This document shows positions 44,147 to 56,830 of a stretch of 64,000 nucleotides of DNA, piece after piece. Position numbers and translations under genes: made by a program. A model generated the notes under the pieces. The model did not search any database, was not told the origin of the DNA, and worked only from the letters and a program-made list of their open reading frames with translations. The DNA comes from Exophiala sp. HKRS030 (Eukaryota > Ascomycota > Eurotiomycetes > Chaetothyriales > Herpotrichiellaceae), in contig JAHWDD010000001.1 of the NCBI GenBank assembly GCA_023897205.1, positions 4,154,001 to 4,218,000 of the forward strand. Direction: 5' to 3'. Position 1 is the first letter of the stretch, and every line of letters begins with the position of its first letter.

Positions 44147-45286
44147 TCCCCCTTTGTCGAGGTACGGGAAAGGATGGGAAACGAGGCGATCAAGTGCTCA
44201 CACGTTTCCCTTTATTAGATACTTCGACATGTGTGTGGCGTGGGATGAGATGAGAGTCGAGACTGATGATCCACACGTCCTTATTTCCCAATGCTTGCAT
44301 CTTATTGCTCCTTTCAGCATGCTTGAGGACCTGTAGTGACGACCACCATGCCAAGCTCACGAGCCAACACCAACAGAGGCAGGATAGCCCGCTGGAATTC
44401 GCGAGAGGGGGGTGGTGAGCTGATGTCAATCCAATTACGAGTGATGATTTTGGCGTAGTCTGGAGCTTGCCAAGGCAATCCCTTGCCCCTCCCATGTCGA
44501 GCGATGCTGTTCCGATTTGAAGCTTCAAGAAACTCGGTTGATTCGTTCGCTCAGCCTCAAAAAGGGGGCTGTGTTGTAGTCGAGTAAATTTGAGTGCACG
44601 TGCCTGGGAGGTGGAGGGAGGTAAGGCTCCCTTCATTGATATTCAGGACCGCCATTACCCTTGACGTTCTCACAGAGACAACACGAGTAGATGCTACAAA
44701 CGTGTGTACAGGTGCAAGGATATCCTTACCTGGGGCCCCCTGTTAAGCGAGGAGCGATGAATTACAAGTATGTTAAAATGGTGGAGTGGAGTTGTAAGGT
44801 CGTTGAGGGGTTTGCTGTACTTTCGCACATGTCACTCGTAGACCTCGTCCATTCAGCGAACCGTAACTCGTCCTATACGGGGTATTCGTACTTGACTTTT
44901 AAGGCGACTCGCTAACAAGTACTGTAAGCTTGCCCCGCGACAAATACGAGATTTACAAAGTCTGAGCTTTGGTGGCCCGAATCCCGATCGAATGATCGTA
45001 GGACGTACTTTGTGTCTAGGCCCTCGTACTCGTTACCCGCATTTGTCTTTGCTGACTCACGATGGTGTCGACTTTACCGGCAATCTTACAATATGTGCCT
45101 TTGCTGAGTCGAGCTTAGTTAGCCGACTGTAATATTGAGCTTCTTCTTGTCGATCTAATGATCGAGTTTCCTCAGACAAGGTCCTTCAAGGGGCCCCAAT
45201 TACTTCCCCGTGAGGTACATAGGTAGTAAGTCAAGGTAAGCAAAGCTGTATCAGCTCCCCTCGGAGGAACTTATCGTCATCAAGCA
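44147..45286. other. Intergenic region upstream of the unknown 597-residue protein
   Basis: About 1.1 kb, divergent promoters. Frames at 44190-44636 and 44691-44915 show no domain. Nothing else seen. Confidence 0.4.
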
Positions 45287-47080
45287 ATGCCTTCCTCATT
45301 CGGAGCTGATGACATCCCTGCGAGCATCTCACTGTCCTCGACGACATTGCGGAGGTTCGCTGGAGACAAAGTTGATCCTTACGTTCGCTATGTGGCCTTC
45401 TTACTCCTCCGCGATCTGAAAATCGGTGTCGCAGGCCAGCGGAACATGAACAATGCTCTTAGCAACCTTCCGGTCCATATGTCCGTCGCACCGGCTGACA
45501 AGTTATCTCTCGGTTGGGGTCCTTCGCACGTCATCTACGACCGAGCTGTCCATGAGGACGAAGGATCCTACGATCATCTGGCTGTGATGCTTGCCTTGAC
45601 CGAGACTTTCCACGAGACCTATGGGGCGTTGGTGCTGATGGAATTATCGGCAGCAGCAACAGCAGCAACTCCGGGCGAGGCAACCACACCTCATTTCGTT
45701 CAGTGGAAAGCCGCCTTACACGGGTGCAACGGCGCGCTTGCTTCGACGGATTTCGGGCTCCTTGTAGAAGATTACATCCAGCTGTATCCCTACAACATCA
45801 TCAATGTGGATCACGTGGAATCTCTAATCCCGCCCAGAGTGGTCGCTAAAGCCATATCTGCCCTGCTTGAAGTTACGAGCGGGCGTCAGAAGCAGGCCAC
45901 ATTTACCGGCAGCGCAATCACTAGCTGGATAGGGGCAGTGGCCGAATGGCTCTGTGATCTGCCGCTTGCCGTGTATCAGACTGGTGGACAACAGTTGCGC
46001 AGAACACACGCAGATCAAGACCCTCAGATAACGTTGGTCTTTGTCAAGAACCCGGGACTCTCGGTTTCCTTCGAAAAGGGAGATTTGGATATATCTGGAG
46101 TTGCTGACTTGTCGCTCGTGGACAGAACTTACTCTTCGGCAGTGCACGCGACTCCGTTCGGAGGTCGAGTGGCATGGCAGTCACTTCTCCCAAAAGTGTT
46201 TGGCAAGAGTTTTCGTTATCTAGACCACGAAGAGTCAAAGGCATTCGCGACCATGATGGGAAGTGCTGCCAAAATGTTTGAGGGCCTCGCTCTCGGCAGA
46301 GGGCATGAAGAACACAATGAGCTCGTTTCAACCCAGAATCAGAACAACGACGCATCCTATGGTGCCGGACTAATCGTGACTTTGACCAATTGGCTCCCTG
46401 AACTTCGGCGCTTCGAAGGGCGGATGGAAAAACAGCTGAAGTTGTCCCATGAGGACGCGGCAGCGAATTATGTCGAACAACTGACACGGGTTAGGAAGGC
46501 CTGCCATTGTGGGATCTGCACTGCCAAAGAACACCTTGCAGATGGACAGGAAGGTGTGCCGCCGCCTCATGGCTATTGTCTCGCTGTACTGGTCGAAACC
46601 ATTATCGCTCTCGGGTTATCCTTGTCCAGAATGACAGTGTCATCGCGATTGTATCCCACACGATCAGGAATCCAAAGCTTCTATCTTGGTCAAGTCTCGA
46701 AGCGACTGGAAGCCCGGGGCAAGCACTGGAAAGAACATTTCAAGATTGTGTATGGGAACGAGTGGAATGCGCCTGATGTCCGTCGTCTTCAAAATGCCAT
46801 CCAGATCTTCACGGGTTCCAGGCCGACGAAGAACATCACCGAGAACCTTGTGGCCATCTCACACGAAGGGATCTGTGCGTACTTTGTGGCCATGGAGAAG
46901 GGGTATCCATCGGAAAAAGTCCACCAAGTGCAGTTGATCCGCGTCGTCAGTGGGAGCATCAACGTCGGCGAGAAGCTGTTTGACAGAGCGTGCCTTGGAT
47001 CCCTCCCAAGAGCTGATTATGATGACCCGTGGGAGCAGCTGGAGTATGACCACTTGCCTAAGCCCTTGTTCTGCAAATGA
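45287..47080 (+). CDS. Large conserved-looking fungal protein of unknown function
   Basis: Single exon, 597 residues from the ATG at 45287. No signal peptide; a hydrophobic helix may lie at about 440-455 (YCLAVLVETIIALGLSLSRM). A small Cys cluster CHCGIC near residue 407 could bind a metal or form disulphides. It is followed by the aromatic block SGIQSFYLGQVSKRLE and a C-terminal domain ending in HLPKPLFCK. The body is rich in Leu and Ala and looks mostly helical. The overall layout (helical N-half, CxCxxC, hydrophobic helix, conserved C-half) resembles a widely expanded, unnamed family of filamentous ascomycetes. I do not assign a function. Confidence 0.7.
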   Translation: MPSSFGADDIPASISLSSTTLRRFAGDKVDPYVRYVAFLLLRDLKIGVAGQRNMNNALSNLPVHMSVAPADKLSLGWGPSHVIYDRAVHEDEGSYDHLAVMLALTETFHETYGALVLMELSAAATAATPGEATTPHFVQWKAALHGCNGALASTDFGLLVEDYIQLYPYNIINVDHVESLIPPRVVAKAISALLEVTSGRQKQATFTGSAITSWIGAVAEWLCDLPLAVYQTGGQQLRRTHADQDPQITLVFVKNPGLSVSFEKGDLDISGVADLSLVDRTYSSAVHATPFGGRVAWQSLLPKVFGKSFRYLDHEESKAFATMMGSAAKMFEGLALGRGHEEHNELVSTQNQNNDASYGAGLIVTLTNWLPELRRFEGRMEKQLKLSHEDAAANYVEQLTRVRKACHCGICTAKEHLADGQEGVPPPHGYCLAVLVETIIALGLSLSRMTVSSRLYPTRSGIQSFYLGQVSKRLEARGKHWKEHFKIVYGNEWNAPDVRRLQNAIQIFTGSRPTKNITENLVAISHEGICAYFVAMEKGYPSEKVHQVQLIRVVSGSINVGEKLFDRACLGSLPRADYDDPWEQLEYDHLPKPLFCK

Positions 47081-47728
47081 GACGTACATTACGGAGTGAC
47101 TACTCTAGAATAGTCATCGGCGTCGGAAGTATAGGAAGCTGGCAAATCTTGTTGATTCCTGTCGTTTGGAACACGGACGAAGGGCTTCAAGCCACAATGG
47201 GTAGGGTCAGCCAAGGTGGCCATGCGTTTTATTAGTATTTATTACGGAGTAGAAGTCGAGTGCGTTCCATTCGAGTGTGTCCCAGGGGAAAGTGGTGGAT
47301 ATTAGTAGTAAGTAGCTGTTGTTGGTTGTTTGTGGGTATGAAGCCCGGAGAAGACTCGGGCTCCAAAGAGGCTTAAGCGGGTTCTGTTTATAACGAGGGA
47401 AATAGGTGAAGTAAGCTGAATTAATTGGCCGTCAGAGAATCGTCTGATACTGGATCCCGCTGTGGCCCCTGTGATTCGCCCTGTACAGCTCCGCCCCTGG
47501 CCGGAGGAGGGCACAGGGAGGGGTACGCCCGCCAATCCAGACCCAGTGACAAAGCTCGCATGCTGTTCACATCGGCTCACAACGCGCTTCCTCTTTTGCT
47601 TTTTTCTGGAACTTGACATTCCTCGAGACGACAAAGTTGTTGGTCAATCCTTACCTCAGCGACAGCATCTCGAGATTCATTCTCTGGTCTGCTCCTGTGC
47701 AGCCTGGTAATTCTGGTGTGAGTGGATC
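47081..47728. other. Intergenic region upstream of acetyl-CoA hydrolase
   Basis: About 650 bases, no gene supported; should hold the ACH1 promoter. Confidence 0.4.
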
Positions 47729-49633
47729 ATGGCGGCCTCAGCCTTGCTCAAAAGCCGGTGTCGACGAGCTTCATACCTAAATAAACTTGCAAAGGCAGAG
47801 GATCTTATCGACCTTTTCCCCCATGGCTCGTACATCGGCTGGTCAGGCTTTACAGGAGTAGGATATCCAAAGTGAGTAACTCCAGATCTCAAGCTGTGAC
47901 TGTCGCACAGCTCTGACCCGGCTCGATAGGAAAGTCCCGACGGCCTTGGCCGACCATGTTGAGAAGAATGGACTCCAGGGGAAGCTCAAGTACAATCTCT
48001 TTGTGGGTGCTTCGTCCGGCGCAGAGACGGAGAACCGATGGGCAAGACTCAACATGATCGAACGACGAGCTCCTCACCAGGTCGGCAAGGAGATCGCCAA
48101 AGGTATCAACAACGGTAACATCAAATTTTTCGACAAGCATCTCAGTATGTTCCCTGTAGACTTGATGTACGGTTACTATACCATGCACAAGGAGAACAAC
48201 AAACTGGATGTTGCAATCGTCGAGGCTTCTGCCATCACGGAGGACGGCGGCATCATTCCCGGCGCCAGTGTGGGAGCATCACCTGAGATTATACAGATGG
48301 CCGACAAGGTATCTTTGAATTGAGTAACTTGTCGAAACAGTTAGAAGGCGATCTGACGTTTTTCGAAGGTCATTATCGAAGTCAATACGGCTGCTCCCAG
48401 TTTCGAGGGCTTGCACGATATCACTATGACTGACTTGCCGCCACGAAGAAAGGTGAGTTTGCCGTGGATGTGGTTTTTTGTTTCCAGGCTGACGGGTTTC
48501 CAAGCCATACCTGATCATGGCGCCTGAGGATCGTATCGGTACACCACATATCCCCGTTGACCCAGAGCGGGTAGTCGCCATTGTCGAATCAGACTATCCC
48601 GATCAGACCAGCGAAAATGCGCCCGAGGACGACTGTTCGAGAGCCATTGCATCCAACCTCATCGAATTTCTCCAACACGAGGTCAAACATGGTCGATTGC
48701 CGCCCAACTTGCTTCCAATCCAGTCCGGTATTGGAAACATCGCGAATGCCGTGATTGGTGGATTGGCCAAGGGAGGTGCAAACTTCAAGAACCTCAAGGT
48801 GTGGACTGAAGTTTTGCAAGATTCATTCCTCGATCTGTTCGACAGTGGGAACCTGGACTTTGCGACAGCCACATCCATCCGATTCTCGCCGGGCGGTTTC
48901 AAGCGTTTCTACGATGGGGTAAGTCGCGCGTGCCCTCTCTTTCCCTCTCCCTTGCCATTATGGCCACTGACAGTTTCATCCAGTGGGAAGCATATCACAC
49001 TAAGCTGCTGCTCAGATCTCAACAAGTTTCAAACTCACCTGAGATCATCCGACGATTGGGCGTCATCGGAATGAACACGCCAGTTGAAGTCGACATTTAT
49101 GCCCATGCAAACAGCACATGCGTCATGGGATCTCGTATGCTCAACGGTCTCGGCGGCTCGGCCGATTTCTTGCGTTCTTCCAAGTACTCGATCATGCACA
49201 CGCCCAGTGCGCGACCCACGAAGACCGACCCTACCGGTATCAGCTGTATCGTGCCGATGTGTACTCACGTCGATCAAACTGAGCACGACTTGGATGTTGT
49301 GGTTACCGAAGTCGTATGTTTTCCCCTGTCTCTTGTTCTCTTCTGTCCTCTCTGAGCACTCACATCATGGACAAAAACTAACTTGATTTTTCAATAACCA
49401 AACAGGGCCTGGCCGATGTTCGAGGACTGTCTCCACGAGAGAGAGCCCGAGTCATCATCAAGAACTGTGCACACCCAGACTATCGACCGATTTTGGAGGA
49501 TTATTTCAACAAAGCAGAATTCGAGTGTTTAAGGAAAGGAATGGGTCACGAACCCCATCTACTCTTCCAGGCATTCGACATGCATAAAAACCTGGTTGAG
49601 AATGGCACCATGAAAATCAACGGATGGAAATGA
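47729..49633 (+). CDS. ACH1: Acetyl-CoA hydrolase / CoA-transferase
   Basis: Six exons: 47729-47871, 47930-48308, 48369-48452, 48505-48918, 48984-49313, 49406-49633 (introns 52-92 bp), giving 525 residues, almost the length of yeast Ach1. It belongs to the class of CoA transferases that move CoA between succinyl-CoA, propionyl-CoA and acetate in mitochondria, detoxifying acetate and propionyl-CoA. Marks: the N-terminal [35 protein letters not shown], the glycine-rich [35 protein letters not shown] at the end, and [19 protein letters not shown] over the last intron. The short basic N-terminus ([19 protein letters not shown]) could serve as a mitochondrial signal. Every intron join keeps known family sequence, so the model is secure. 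Confidence 0.95.
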
Positions 49634-51229
49634 GTACCACGAGGTCCCTCGAATGAAGGTCTCTGAGAGTATATGTATATACATCGATGGAAAGATGCAA
49701 GTGGGCTTAGGGGTACTTAGAAAGATTTGGGTGCATCATGTCTTTCGGATCTGAGTCAGTTGAATTATACTGAGTCAGCAGCAAATTTGCGCACAGTGTC
49801 ATGTAAAACAATAGGAGTCGAATCCGACAGTGGGAAGGAATCATCCAGCCTAGGCTGAAGTTCAATCCATGTCGACTTCTTGAGAATCCCGTTCTCAATC
49901 TTGCCTTTGGTGCTCTTTTGTCAAGGACTATACAACTCCCTCTCATTACTTTGCTCCGTCCCTGATGCCCTGCCATCTGTCCTAGGCGAAGTGCACATTC
50001 GACGCTTGCCTAGATCTTTGTGTTCCAGAGACAAGTCGCAGATGGCGCACCCTGTTGATCGTTGTATTGTGCTCCTATCTCACGAGCTTTTGCACACTCA
50101 CGGAATACCCAAAGTAGCAAGACCAAGGATAAGAGGGGAAAAGGTACCTACTGTATCGTACTGTTGTAATGCGTAGGTACGAGCAAGCGCCGGTCTCGGT
50201 CGGGCATCATGCCGTCGCCAAGTGGGCGCTATATACGGACTTCAAGCCCTCGATCGTTTGCCTCGTCCAGTACTAAATCTACGGGTACAGCACTTCATCG
50301 AAAGCGTGATGCTTGTCAACGTCAAGTTTGCCCCCCATTGCGTCCACTGAGGTGCAGATCCCCAGGGTCCCAACATCATTTCTCTCGCTTGATCCTTGCT
50401 GCAGTGTAACCATGTACGCAAAGACTCATTGTCCAACATCCACTTCCACCGTACACAACACCTTTGTATGGTTATCAGAGCCGACAGCCAACATCCCACT
50501 GCTTCGAAGTCCAATAGGATGCGTGAAGAATTTTCTATGACCTACGAACTAATGAAGAGCTAGCAGACGTTTGCTGCTTCGAACGAATCCGGGTGAGACA
50601 ATTCTGTGTCATTTCCTCAATGCTCGCTTCCCTCAGTCGCTCTCAGACGGACAAAACTCGGCGCATCTGTGTAACATGTCCGATTCAACGTCCTATTGTC
50701 CGGAAAGATCGCAATAGAAGCTGTTGCCAGGAAGAAAGAACACTTCCAATCATCTATAAATCATGCTGAGGCGATATTGATCTTCTAGCTAGACGGGGGG
50801 GGGTGGGCCGAATGCCCCCGCGCGGAGACGTCTTCATCAATTAGCCAACATCCCATGCTCCGTACACCTTCTGGGAGTTCCAGCCAGACCAATGGCAGCA
50901 CACAACGTGAAGAAAATTCCTCCCAAAGTGGTAGTCCGACGGCCATACGGAGGCAAGGATTGCAACGACGCTTCTATATAGTCATAGGCTATGACAATCA
51001 TGCCTGCATTCAGCATACGTTTTTCGCCGGTCTATATGCCGATGGCGACTGGTGCGCCCATGGAGCTATCGGTAAAGCGATCGGCGACAAGAGGCCAGCG
51101 TGTGGCACGATTGAGGTAAGTTGAAGATCCTGGTGATATAAAACCTAGTACGCTGCTCTCGTTCCCCGGTAAGTTCACCTCCGCGTTCGAGCTTGATTTA
51201 GCCCGTGAGAGTTTTGTTGTACGTTAACC
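49634..51229. other. Intergenic region upstream of the sugar transporter
   Basis: About 1.6 kb. No supported gene; frames at 49880-50176, 50209-50409 and 50855-51124 lack domains. A G-run (gggggggg) lies near 50795. The promoter of the transporter is expected near the right end. Confidence 0.4.
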
Positions 51230-53430
51230 ATGACTGCCACGAAACGGAAGTATCTAGGAGGCTCGGGCAATGCCTTGACCGTCTGGATCACGCTTGCCGC
51301 CTCGACTGTCCTCGTCTTCTATGGCTATGATCAGGTACGCTGAAGCGGAAGAAATGCCCTCTGGGCCATGAATTGCTAGCCAAAATGCTGACCGGGATTG
51401 CGCTCCTTCAGGGTGTCTTTGGAAACGTCCTCGTCGGTCAGAACTTCCTCGATCAAATGGGCAACCCGTCGGCAAAAGACCAAGGAACTATGACCAGTGT
51501 TTATAATTTGGGATGTTTCGGAGGCGCGTTATCCACGCTTTACACCGGCGACAAGCTTGGTCGTCCCAGGACGCTACTCCTGGGAAGTAGCATCATCGCC
51601 GTGGGTGCCATCATCCAGACGGCATGCTGGAGCATGGGGCAAATGGAGGCAGGAAGAGTCATTGCCGGCCTTGGAACAGGCATGAACACTGCCACAGCAG
51701 GCGTCTGGCAGGCTGAAACAAGCAAGTTCCACAGCCGTGGGAAACTAGTCATCATTCAGATGGCCAACTGCATCACCGGATTTTGCATTTCGAATTGGTT
51801 GACTCTGGGCTTTTCTTTCGCCCCCGGCAGCGTTGCCTGGCGTTTTCCATTGGCTTTTCAGTGCTGTAAGTCTTTTTCAACTCACCCAGTTCTGGCCTTC
51901 GTCCTGCCATTTCTCTCTGTCCTTCCCCCTCTCCTCAAGGGCTTTGGAATGCGAGACCAAACCGCTCACAACGAGATATCTAGTCTTCACTGCCTTAGTA
52001 TGGATGATGTGCCCGTTTCTCCCGGACTCGCCCCGTCTGTTGATTCGGAAAGGCAGATATGATGAAGCACGTGAAGTTCTCGCAGCGCTCGAGGGCAATG
52101 GCGCCACTCCCGAGTCCGCCTCCGTCCGTACCCAGTTTAACATCATCAAAGACGTCCTCGACCGAGAAACCGCCCTCCAGTATACTTGGTGGCAGCTCCT
52201 CACTGGGCGAGGACCGTCTGGTGTTGTCAGAAGAATGATTCTGGGTGCTTGGATGCAAGCTATGAATCAAGTAAGTTGGTACTTGACTTCTTTTCCGGAA
52301 CTCGAAGTACTCCTGGCTTGTATTAGAAAGAAGCCACTGGTTCATGGCATCAATCTCTGGATCTAAATTTCTAATGTTGACTTGTTCAGATTAGCGGCAT
52401 CAATGTCACATCGTACTTCCAGACGTAAGTACCATGTTGGCCCTACATATCTCGAGTTCTAGGCTAATGGAGGATTGCAGTTACATTTTTATCCATGCCA
52501 TCAATTTGAGCGAACTATTGTAAGTCCTTAGACCATGATTGGCATTCGCTCTCAGCGCAAGACTTGCCGTCTCTCAAGTAATTTCACAAAAAGTTCTCAA
52601 CTAACCTCGTTATACAGAGCCCGCATTCTCGCAGCTGCCGGTTCTGTCGATTACTTGATCTTCAGCTTCCTGGCATGGTTCCTGATTGAGCGCTTCGGCC
52701 GTCGCCGCGTCATGATGGTATCGGCCTTTGCTTGCTCAGCATGCTGGACCACCATCAGCATCTCCCTCGGGCTTTCCGAGACCGGCAAAGCGAATGCCTA
52801 CTCGATGGGCGCCCTCGCTACGACGGCGTTCTTCCTTTTTTTCGCTAGCTTCGGTTCAGGCGTCTTAGGAGTTCCCTGGCTCTATCCCACTGAGATCAAT
52901 CACATCTCGTTCCGAGCCAAGGGAGCATCTCTCGCCATGAGCACGAACTGGATCATGAATTACATGGTGAGGCCGCCCACTCTCCAATCGATGCCACAAG
53001 CTCCTACCAAGGCAGAACCAGTTGTTGAAACAGGAAATGGATGGCTGACATTGGCATCTTTCGGTTGTCTCGAATCTAGGTCGCACAAGTCACACCGCCG
53101 GGAATCGCGAACCTGGGCTACCGTTTCTGGATCATCTGGGCCGTTCTCTGCGCCAGCTTCATCCCGACGACGTACCTTTTGTATCCGGAGACGGCGAACC
53201 GTACGCTCGAGGATATCGATCGGTATTTCGAAGAGCACAGAAACATCTTTGTGTTCAACGACAAGATGGCGACGCAGCTGAAGCGGCCAGAGGTGTGGGA
53301 GAAGATGGACGAGGAGATCGCGAAGCGGGCGGACGAGGAGAAGATCAAGAATGGCGAGGTCTTCGAGGAGCACGAAGTTACGGATGGCATGACCAAGGGA
53401 GAGGACGAGGTCGTGTACCTCGAAAAGTGA
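51230..53430 (+). CDS. MFS sugar transporter (hexose/lactose-permease type)
   Basis: Seven exons: 51230-51334, 51412-51865, 51984-52270, 52390-52424, 52481-52519, 52618-52966, 53080-53430; two of them are tiny (35 and 39 bp). The spliced protein has 539 residues. Sugar-porter marks: GYDQGVFGNVL in helix 1, the DKLGRPRTL loop, PDSPRLLIRKGRYDEAREVLAAL after helix 6, the second ERFGRRRVMM loop, and YLLYPETANRTLEDIDRYF after helix 12 followed by a charged tail. It sits in the plasma membrane and imports a sugar by proton symport or facilitated diffusion. Which sugar cannot be told. The helix-7 NQISGINVTSYFQTY motif runs over three small exons and is intact, which supports the splices. Confidence 0.92.
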
Positions 53431-56400
53431 GGTGAATTGAGCGCTCAAATAGAGAAGCGGGTTGAGTCTCTTTGGATGCAGTGCTGTGACCGACCAGCTT
53501 GACCTCAGGCCCGATAGATTCGCAACGAGCACTCAATTTCTACTATACACACTATATAGAGGGAAGAGTTGCCGACAGCAAAATAGATTCAGACTTCTAC
53601 ACCAAAGAGCATGGTAGTCTCTACTACAATTTTGTGAACCAAGTTCGATGCCGTCCCTCTCTGCCTTAAGGATGCGGTTCCGGCCCTCTGAATCTGTCGT
53701 AAACATGCTCCGAAGGCAACAAGACCTAGAAGCAAACAGCCCATTGATACTGGCACACTCTCTTATGGAGCTACTGATGCCGCAGAGTCGGTGCATAACA
53801 GCCGGATTGTCCACGACACGAGGTGAGTGTCCATCGACCCCCCAAAGACCGGCTTCCTCTCGTCTACTCAAAAGTACCTTTGGTGTCCCCGGAGCACGCC
53901 CACCACCAATGCCGTCGCTACTGGTCCTCTTGTTATGCAGGTGCATGCAATTTTGCACTCATTGTCTGAGGTTTCGCAGTCAGGTCCGAGTGGTGTACCG
54001 AAGCTGCGCGATTGGAATCGGTTCAAGCAATTTTGCTGTTTATCACCCCCATCTTTCATCTTGGAACAATCGATGCCAACGGGAGGGGCGTTTGGGATCA
54101 CGTGCTTTCCACTGCTAGAGCTATTGAGTGTCTTCTTCTCACCCTCGATAGACACAATCGTCATCACCACTTCCAGACCAGCACCAAGCATTGACGAGTC
54201 TGTGTAAGAATTGCAACAATGTCGTAACCCGTAGCGAGCGACAGAATCATTCGAGGGATTTTGAGCACATAGAATTGCCAAGATATGACGAGCACAGCTT
54301 TCAGCAAGAGAGTCAAGTCAATCGAGGGCGACCGTGGGACATCGTATGCGATTTGAGGAGGGTTGCAGGAAGTAGAAACCGGTGTAGGGGAGGGGAAGAG
54401 GGTCTAGAGGAAGGTCAGCACCGCATACAGGAGGGCAGCGATAAAAAGAGAGCTCTAGGCCGAAGCATGATTGAGCCAATGTGCGGCATTAGCAGGACTG
54501 TCAGCGCGCAGAATCATGGAAACGATAAGGAAGCGAGGATGGGAAAGGTGTACACAGTGGAGGAAGAATGAGAAAGCAGGAAAGCCAGTGTGTGGACATG
54601 CATGCATCAGCCCAAGTCCAAGTCTCGAAGACGGAAGAGCAAATATCGGCGAGACGCGCATCATCTGCAGCTGCTGCCCTCGTACCCCGCTCGACGAGAC
54701 TGACTCTCACAGTACTCCGTACGAATTGGGCATCCCGATGGACCTTTTTGCCAGAGAACCATTGAGGTGGACGGGGAGAGTTCTTTAGTGCTTCGAGACG
54801 CAGTTCAGCCAAGGGCATGTTCCAAAAAGACATGTTCGATCAAGTTGTCAGTGTAGTGACAACTGGAAAAACAACCAGGAAAAGAGGCGCGTAGCAGGCG
54901 AACGGAGAACGGAGAAGAGGATGGAGGATTTTAAAGGAGGGAAAGGAAAACAAAGCACAGTGAAAATAATGAGAACGCGTGGAAGAGGAGCCCCCGGGCA
55001 GGACGAGTGAGGGTCAGAACGGTCTCCCAAGCCACTACTGTCCACACAACACAACGATCATCGTGGTCTGTACGGAATACGATTGGGAGGAGGAGTCCCC
55101 TGGAGTCCTTGTCCTAGCGGCGAGTGAGCCTTGTGCGTATGGAGGTATCTCCATACAGTAGGGCAGATACCTGGCAATTCCAGAGTTTGGCACTGAGTCA
55201 GAGTACCTTGTGCATCGGCCCGTACTCGTATTTCCTCGATGGCGATTAATCCCTCATCATGAAGGATCGAATATCTACTGTTTGTTGAAGATACCTTGGG
55301 TACCTATCTAGATAGGTAGGTAGGACCAAAGAATCAGGATTCAGGATTCAGGAATGAAACACTTGACAGTAGAATAATAACAACATTTTTTGTGCCCAGT
55401 GAATCTAGATGGCCGATGGCGTCGAGCATGGTACTCCGTCTTCTTCAATCTACGGAGTACTAGTAACAGTAACAAAGTTGGCTCTTCCTAGTGCTGCCCA
55501 TCGAGAGGCGGCTACTGGCCCATCAAGAAAGAAAAGTCCCCTAACCCTGGGTACACCAAGCCCGTCACAGCCTAGCTCCAATATCTACCGAAGTCTGTGG
55601 TCCCCTAATCATGGCCTCTACTGGACACTCACCAGCCTTGGGGGCTCCTCCCAAGACGCGCACTTGTTCGCTGTTTTCACGGCCCTGGCTCAAAATTACC
55701 AGGCCTCCGTCTAGCACACCTTGGTGTGAAGCCCGGAATCAGTCGCCCAGCCGCGCCAGGCTCTGAATTCCAGGCAGCACTGCGAAAACGAAAAGTCCAA
55801 CCCAACAGGGCAGAAACGCAGAGTTCGAAACCTCATAAAAGAGGCTCGTGCGGCTCAATGTTGCAATGATCCGCCACTTTCCCAATGGCAGGGGATGCTG
55901 CACTGTAATTATTCTTCAGACGAGAGGAAGAGTCAGTGCATGATGGTGAGCAGAAACCGGCCGTGCAGCCCCCCCGTCAGACACACAACCCGATCGTTTT
56001 TCCCTCCCAGCAACTTTGCACTTTCGCGGGCGCAGGCGCAGGCGCAAAAACACGCTCGCCCTTCAATCCGCTAAGCTAAGCACGATCCCCCCCTTCGTGG
56101 CTCGTTGGTGAGGGAAAGGCCCCTACACTGCTTCAAGTTTAGGCTGCACCTCTCGCTCTCCCTCTCTCGTCTCTCTTTGACTGTGCTCGTATGGATACCC
56201 GTTCTCTCTGTGTCCCTCCATCTCTTCCTTTCGCCATCCCATCCTCTCTTCCTTCCAGCAAGACACTTCCCATTCTCTCGACATTCTTCTCGACGCCATC
56301 TTTTCCTTTGTCACTCGCGGACCCTCTTCAAATCACTCTACTCGTCCTCTTGACTTCGATTCTCCTGTTCTTGCCTCCGACCGTCCCATCGATCTTTTCC

Positions 56401-56830
56401 GTCGCCGTGTCCCAACTCTGGTCACCAATTCTTCAACTCGACAAACACACCTTGTAATCGCCTGGAACGCCTCTCAAGTATCTCAAAACTCCTATAGAGA
56501 CCTCATTGTACATCTCAGTGCCCTTTTTGACCCTTTGCGACACCTCCTATCCCGTCTGCGCCTAGGCGACCCTTCTTCCGATCCGTCAGGACACACTTTT
56601 GACCACTTCTCGAGGGTGAAAAGAATCCGAAAAAGGCGAGAGGGCGCTCCAAAGGCCACAGACGGCATCTCCTACTCGACGCGATACGTTCTACACTTGT
56701 TTTGGGCCCCTCGGTGCTGGGTGTGTCGATACTGCCCTAGCGATGCGCGATATGCGACATACGAGTTTATGACCTGAATCACTCCAAATCATCCTCAAAA
56801 TCGATCCATGAGGACAAACCCTGCCAGATT
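53431..56830. other. 3.4-kb gene-free region upstream of the PHD-SET gene
   Basis: The longest spacer outside the island. Frames on both strands (for example 53868-54281 and 54501-54833 on minus) lack domains. 56130-56460 is strongly CT-rich and probably part of a long 5' leader; it contains a small agg/cgcaggcgcagg repeat just upstream (56030-56045). A non-coding transcript is possible but not shown. Confidence 0.45.

Noticed and set aside
44190..44636. 148-codon minus-strand frame
   Set aside because: No domain, no family-like pattern, and it lies in a promoter region.
53868..54833. Two antisense frames (137 and 110 codons) as a small secreted protein gene
   Set aside because: No signal peptide, no plausible splice join and no domain; residue use looks random.
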